A stretch of 64,000 nucleotides of DNA from Dermacentor variabilis (lineage: Eukaryota > Arthropoda > Arachnida > Ixodida > Ixodidae). Position 1 is the stretch's first letter. Every line of letters starts with the position of its first letter. Where the stretch lies: assembly GCF_050947875.1 (NCBI RefSeq), contig NC_134577.1, forward strand, positions 71,675,139 through 71,739,138. The letters are read 5' to 3'. The notes below the pieces were generated by a model. The model was not told the DNA's origin, did not search any database, and worked only from the letters and a program-made list of their open reading frames with translations. Below are positions 63,440-64,000 of the stretch, in pieces. Made by a program: the position numbers and the translations under genes.

Positions 63440-63565
63440 GAACTATTTTGCATCCACTGCAAGACGAATGCCTGATTTAATGATGTCCAGATAACCCTGT
63501 GTTTATTCGGGTGACTGCATTTCCTATCTTCTAATTTCCTAATCTTATCCCACCGTGATAAATCA
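63440..63565 (-). mobile_element. RTE-type LINE remnant, extreme C-terminus
   Basis: The minus strand reads RWDKIRKLEDRKCSHPN and then NQAFVLQWMQNSSW, which aligns with RWSDEIRKF and GEAFVLQWTQN of the copy at 9307-9735. Only the last 40 or so codons remain. No TGA-type tail is visible at its left end. Confidence 0.7.
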
Positions 63566-64000
63566 CAGCGCAATAACGGATGGATGACTGGAAGAAGAGA
63601 CTGATACAAGCGCCGACTTCCAACTAAGATTTTTATTAAGAAGGGCAGAAGTACATATACACTCAGTGCACACGAAAATTGCGCCATTGCCACGTTGCAA
63701 TATCACAATGAAGAAAAAGGAATATACAGTAAAAAAAAAAAAACTAGCAAGAACTTATTCCCAGTCTTCTACAAAAACCTATACATACTAGGAAAGTGCG
63801 TCATTCATTGCGCTACCAATATATGCTAGTTCCATGTTGACAAGGCAACCGAAGGCTTAGATGATGCAATCATCCATGGCTACAATGGGGGCCTCAACTA
63901 CTACCCTTGTGCGAACATGCATGCTTTGCAACGAACGTTGTCTGATGAAACTGTAGAACAAGGCTGCACCGATTGCGACGCAGGACGTGCAAGCACTCCT
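63566..64000. other. No recognised feature at the right edge
   Basis: Contains an A12 run near 63731. No gene found before the window ends. Confidence 0.35.

Overview
This window looks like non-coding, repeat-rich DNA from a large arthropod genome, most likely a hard (ixodid) tick. The main clue is a roughly 230-bp tRNA-derived SINE that occurs eight times, six near full length and two 5'-truncated. Its head carries RNA polymerase III box A-like and box B-like sequences, and its body closely resembles Ruka, the SINE described from Rhipicephalus ticks. No tool was available, so the taxonomic call rests on recognition of this family and of the LINE types. Nothing bacterial or viral was seen: there are no operons, no phage genes and no rRNA.

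Layout. 1-5 kb: a decayed RTE-type LINE endonuclease piece at the left edge, a SINE, a tandem repeat of about 145 bp, and a small RTE remnant. 5-12 kb: mostly unrecognised sequence with a perfect hairpin, an RTE C-terminal remnant with a TGA-type tail, and a GAC/ATG-rich minisatellite. 12-20 kb: a GGAT/GGAC array, a 662-bp perfect (AC)n tract, and two SINEs head to head in one target site. 20-29 kb: a degenerate minisatellite of about 62 bp and a candidate host exon at 28.8-29.1 kb. 29-36 kb: a Jockey/CR1-type LINE remnant split by a later insertion of about 1.1 kb, more minisatellites and a SINE. 36-41 kb: a TA tract and two 5'-truncated SINEs with clear target-site duplications. 41.7-46.1 kb: a minus-strand non-LTR retrotransposon with a complete 1193-codon endonuclease/reverse transcriptase/RNase H frame behind a 5'-truncated ORF1. 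46-64 kb: foldback elements, minisatellites, a possible Penelope-like remnant, two SINEs, TA and AAAT tracts, and a 38-bp hairpin beside the 3' end of another RTE copy.

How the parts relate. The only frame that convincingly encodes protein is the LINE at 41.7-46.1 kb. The SINEs depend on a LINE reverse transcriptase supplied in trans, but no matching partner could be assigned here because the SINE tails do not obviously match any LINE tail in the window. The most informative observations are structural: three copies of AAGTATCC mark two successive SINE insertions at one site; 10-15 bp duplications flank 5'-truncated SINEs; one LINE lies inside another; and two minisatellite families each occur twice in opposite orientation. 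I found no convincing new multi-gene system.
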